Shown here piece by piece: positions 61,866-64,000 of a DNA stretch of 64,000 bases; within the stretch, counting starts at the first letter, position 1; the number at the start of each line of letters is the position of its first letter. A program made the translations under genes and the position numbers. The notes under the pieces were generated by a model. The model did no database searches. It was not told the origin of the DNA and saw only the letters and a program-made list of their open reading frames with translations. This DNA comes from Eubacterium sp. AF16-48 (GTDB lineage: Bacteria; Bacillota; Clostridia; Lachnospirales; Lachnospiraceae): NCBI RefSeq assembly GCF_003479405.1, contig NZ_QUHB01000003.1:163964-227963 (forward strand), in the 5' to 3' direction.

Positions 61866-62009
61866 TATAATTCTATAAAAATAATGAAGCACTTATAATT
61901 AGCTTACCATATGTACACGCTCTTTATGTAGAAGGATAATTGCATTAGTCGGGAAGACTGGTGAAGTCGTGAGATGTATGGGAATAATTGGTGTGGAAAG
62001 GATGAAATT

Positions 62010-62375
62010 ATGCAAACAAAACAAAGGTTATTTATATGTTATCCAAAATGTTCAACGTGTAAAAAGGCAGAAAAATGGTTAGATGAGCATAACATAGAGT
62101 ACACGGAACGTCATATTGTAGAAAATAATCCGTCATATGATGAGTTAAAAAAGTGGTTTTCTGAAAGTGGCTTACCCTTAAAGAAATTTTTCAATACCAG
62201 TGGATTGCTTTATAAGGAAATGAAACTTAAGGATAAACTGCCGACAATGAGTGAGGATGAACAATTAAAATTATTGTCAACAAACGGAATGTTAGTAAAA
62301 CGTCCATTGCTTGTTGATGGTAATGAGGTGTTAATTGGATTTAAGGAAGCAGAATGGATTGAAACACTGCTGTAG
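62010..62375 (+). CDS. ArsC/Spx-family thioredoxin-fold protein
   Basis: 121 residues from ATG 62010 (AAAGGA before). FICYPKCSTCKKAEKWLDEH gives the CxxC active-site motif, and LVKRPLLVDG is the cis-Pro region seen in ArsC/Spx/MgsR proteins. Likely either a reductase or a Spx-like regulator; the Arg-rich Spx contact region is not evident. Single gene. Confidence 0.85.
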   Translation: MQTKQRLFICYPKCSTCKKAEKWLDEHNIEYTERHIVENNPSYDELKKWFSESGLPLKKFFNTSGLLYKEMKLKDKLPTMSEDEQLKLLSTNGMLVKRPLLVDGNEVLIGFKEAEWIETLL

Positions 62376-62455
62376 AAAATCTGGTTTATATCCATGTAGT
62401 AAAAGAAATAGTGGGTGTGTAGACAACATCTATGAAAAGGAGCACAGATAAGATT

Positions 62456-63076
62456 ATGAAAACAAGACAGGAAGCAATATCCTATGGATTAACATTTGAA
62501 AATACATATTTGGACACCCCATTTAAGGATACTAATTGGCAATTAATAAGAATAAAAGGAAGCAGAAAAGCATTTCTTTGGATTTATGAGAAAGACGGAG
62601 TTATTAATTTAAATGTGAAGGTTGACCCGCAATGGAGAGATTTCTGGAGACAGACATATAAATCAGTTGTGGCGGGATATCATCAGAATAAAGAACATTG
62701 GAATACCATAATTCTTGATGGAAATGTACCTGATGAGGATGTAAAAAGAATGATAGCCGAAAGTTACGACATTATTACTGACAGTCCAACAAAAAGAATA
62801 TACGAAGCTGTTAAGAAAATTCCTAAAGGGCATGTGGCAACCTATGGAAGGATTGCGGAAATGGCAGGGGAGCCAAAGATGGCAAGAGCCGTAGGAAATG
62901 CATTGCACAAAAATCCGGACCCTGAAAATATCCCATGCTTTAGAGTTGTCAATTCCAAAGGAGAACTTTCAGGGGCCTTTGCTTTTGGTGGAGAAAATGA
63001 ACAGGCAAAGAGATTGATGGAAGACGGAGTGGAAGTGGTAGAGGGTAAAGTAGATTTGGAAAAGTATGGAATATAA
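62456..63076 (+). CDS. Fusion of MmcQ/YjbR domain and O6-alkylguanine-DNA alkyltransferase-like domain
   Basis: 206 residues from ATG 62456, where the YjbR similarity starts; an ATG at 62432 adds eight residues. AAGGAG at 62437 is far from it, so the start is uncertain. Residues about 1-105 are a MmcQ/YjbR DNA-binding-like domain (INLNVKVDPQWRDFWRQTY). The rest is an MGMT/ATL domain: RIYEAVKKIPKGHVATYGRI, ARAVGNALHKNP and the active-site segment NIPCFRVVNSKGELSG, where PCHR of classical enzymes is PCFR. The acceptor Cys is kept, so repair remains possible. Confidence 0.85.
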   Translation: MKTRQEAISYGLTFENTYLDTPFKDTNWQLIRIKGSRKAFLWIYEKDGVINLNVKVDPQWRDFWRQTYKSVVAGYHQNKEHWNTIILDGNVPDEDVKRMIAESYDIITDSPTKRIYEAVKKIPKGHVATYGRIAEMAGEPKMARAVGNALHKNPDPENIPCFRVVNSKGELSGAFAFGGENEQAKRLMEDGVEVVEGKVDLEKYGI

Positions 63077-63140
63077 AGGCTTAGGCTAGCTTAAACCCTC
63101 TCCAAGGTTAAAATGTTTATAATATTTAAAATAAGAAAAA

Positions 63141-63490
63141 TTAGTTATCATCAGCTTTGAAATCGTAAACCAGAGTAATTACCTTTTCTATTTTTAAAGT
63201 TTCACCGATAACATCCATTATTTCCCGGATTTCTCTATAGGCAAAAGGTGCTTCATCTAAAGTCTTTTTATTTATGCATGAGGAATAAATTACCTGCATT
63301 TCTTTTTTTTGTATGAGGATAATGTATAATTAGACTTTATGCCCTCCCGGGTCATAATACGACCGGAGCCATGGGGAGCAGATTGGTTCCATTCGTCATT
63401 ACCAAGCCCCGTGCCTAAAATAATGCCATCCTGCATATTAATGGGAATAACCATCTGCTCACCGGATTTGGTGGAAAAAGGATTTGTCAA
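63141..63490 (-). pseudogene. rtcB: C-terminal relic of RtcB RNA ligase, frameshifted
   Basis: Reading on the minus strand, one frame gives QMVIPINMQDGIILGTGLGN and EWNQSAPHGSGRIMTR, the RtcB guanylylation-end signature, and stops after a poly-A run (63300-63310). The next frame continues as MQVIYSSCINKKTLDEAPFA ... FKADDN to TAA 63143-63141, which is the normal RtcB C-terminus. About 300 N-terminal residues, the start and a promoter are missing. It is decayed, not a short gene. It occupies most of the 625-base gap between the flanking genes. Confidence 0.8.
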
Positions 63491-63701
63491 TGAAAAATTA
63501 AAAAAATATAGGGTCAGTTGGAGAAAAAATGACTAATGTATGGTGATAAAATTAGAAAAGAGGGTGGGGAATATAAAATAACTTTTCATATAAAAAAATG
63601 TGTAAATTTTGGGAAAAAAGTAGACATATGTTTTTAGAGTGACAATATGTGTCTATGCAAATTTGTATAATTCATATAAATGGAAGGATGGAGGAGCGAA
63701 T

Positions 63702-64000
63702 ATGCAAAGTGAAAGCACTGATAAGATGCAAAGAGTGCTTGGGATATACAAAAAATTAATCAATGGTGAAATTGTAAATAAGATAGAAGAAGCTAACAAT
63801 TATGGTGTAAATGAAAGGAGTATTCAAAGAGATATTGATGATATCAGATGCTTTATGGAATCGGAAATAGGGCGAACAGGAATTATCAATGATGTTATTT
63901 ATGACAGAAATCAAAAGGGATTTAGATTGGAACAACAGAATCGTACAGAATTGTCCAACGGGGAGATGCTGGCAATATGTAAAATTTTATTAGATAGCAG
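63702..64000 (+). CDS. WYL-domain transcriptional regulator, N-terminal part (cut by window edge)
   Basis: Open from ATG 63702 to the end of the window (99 codons) with GGAGGAGCGAAT upstream. N-terminal HTH region KMQRVLGIYKKLINGEIVNK, then VNERSIQRDIDDIRCFMES and an EMLAICKILLDS segment, which is the usual start of a WYL-family regulator. The WYL domain itself lies beyond the window. Confidence 0.75.
   Translation, partial: MQSESTDKMQRVLGIYKKLINGEIVNKIEEANNYGVNERSIQRDIDDIRCFMESEIGRTGIINDVIYDRNQKGFRLEQQNRTELSNGEMLAICKILLDS

Noticed and set aside
1..64000. tRNA, rRNA or CRISPR arrays.
   Set aside because: I looked for tRNA T-loop patterns, rRNA-like GC-rich stretches and evenly spaced repeats and saw none; a covariance search would be needed to be certain.

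Overview
The window looks like chromosome of an AT-rich, anaerobic Gram-positive bacterium of the Clostridia, most likely Lachnospiraceae. The signs are a reverse rubrerythrin with a PerR-type regulator, an NfnAB ferredoxin transhydrogenase pair, a class D-type sortase, a DUF1836 gene, a YerC/TrpR-like gene, lysine-rich secreted proteins and the remains of Clostridial conjugative elements. The genus cannot be fixed from sequence reading alone.

Layout. 0-25.8 kb is mostly ordinary chromosome: a cut-off LytTR regulator with a lipoprotein/membrane operon, a NYN-domain protein, an XRE repressor, a secreted Ig-like protein, an Rpn-family protein without a clear start, perR-rbr under a perfect Per/Fur-like box, a secreted GH128-type glycoside hydrolase, nfnAB, azlCD, a 29-residue membrane peptide, purA, hslO, a sortase operon, pcrA and rlmD. 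From about 25.8 to 57.1 kb the DNA is accessory. It opens with a HigBA-type toxin-antitoxin pair and a 1224-residue protein ending in a PD-(D/E)XK nuclease signature. A group II intron 5' fragment and an IS91-family transposase follow, then a six-gene HTH-led operon. Next comes a strongly decayed integrative element (ParB fragment, RelB/RelE with a nonsense-mutated toxin, WYL regulator plus EEP nuclease, a string of small unknown genes, an IS110-family insertion and three serine recombinase genes). The region closes with an intact, tightly packed GHKL ATPase / unknown / DUF6339 operon and a RhuM-family gene. From 57.2 kb the chromosome resumes with a membrane protein, a SulP transporter, an ECF sigma factor carrying a very large C-terminal extension, an ArsC/Spx-like protein, a YjbR-alkyltransferase fusion, a relic of rtcB and the start of a WYL regulator.

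How it works together. The chromosomal flanks carry redox and oxidative-stress functions (perR-rbr, nfnAB, hslO), envelope functions (sortase, GH128, SulP) and RNA/DNA maintenance (pcrA, rlmD). The accessory block is a defence and mobility island in which most mobility genes are broken: frameshifts or in-frame stops are visible in at least nine genes between 35.4 and 51.5 kb. Several possible defence operons inside it are intact. The best candidate for an undescribed system is the four-gene GHKL-DUF6339 operon (51.6-55.7 kb), which has its own near-consensus promoter, coupled genes and a terminator. Second are the 1224-residue nuclease-tailed protein and the HTH-led operon with an HEPN-like RX4H protein. 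A 218-bp element with 26-bp inverted arms and a competing internal pairing (47,612-47,829) may be an undescribed structured RNA or a miniature element. All domain calls come from reading motifs by eye; none was checked by database search.
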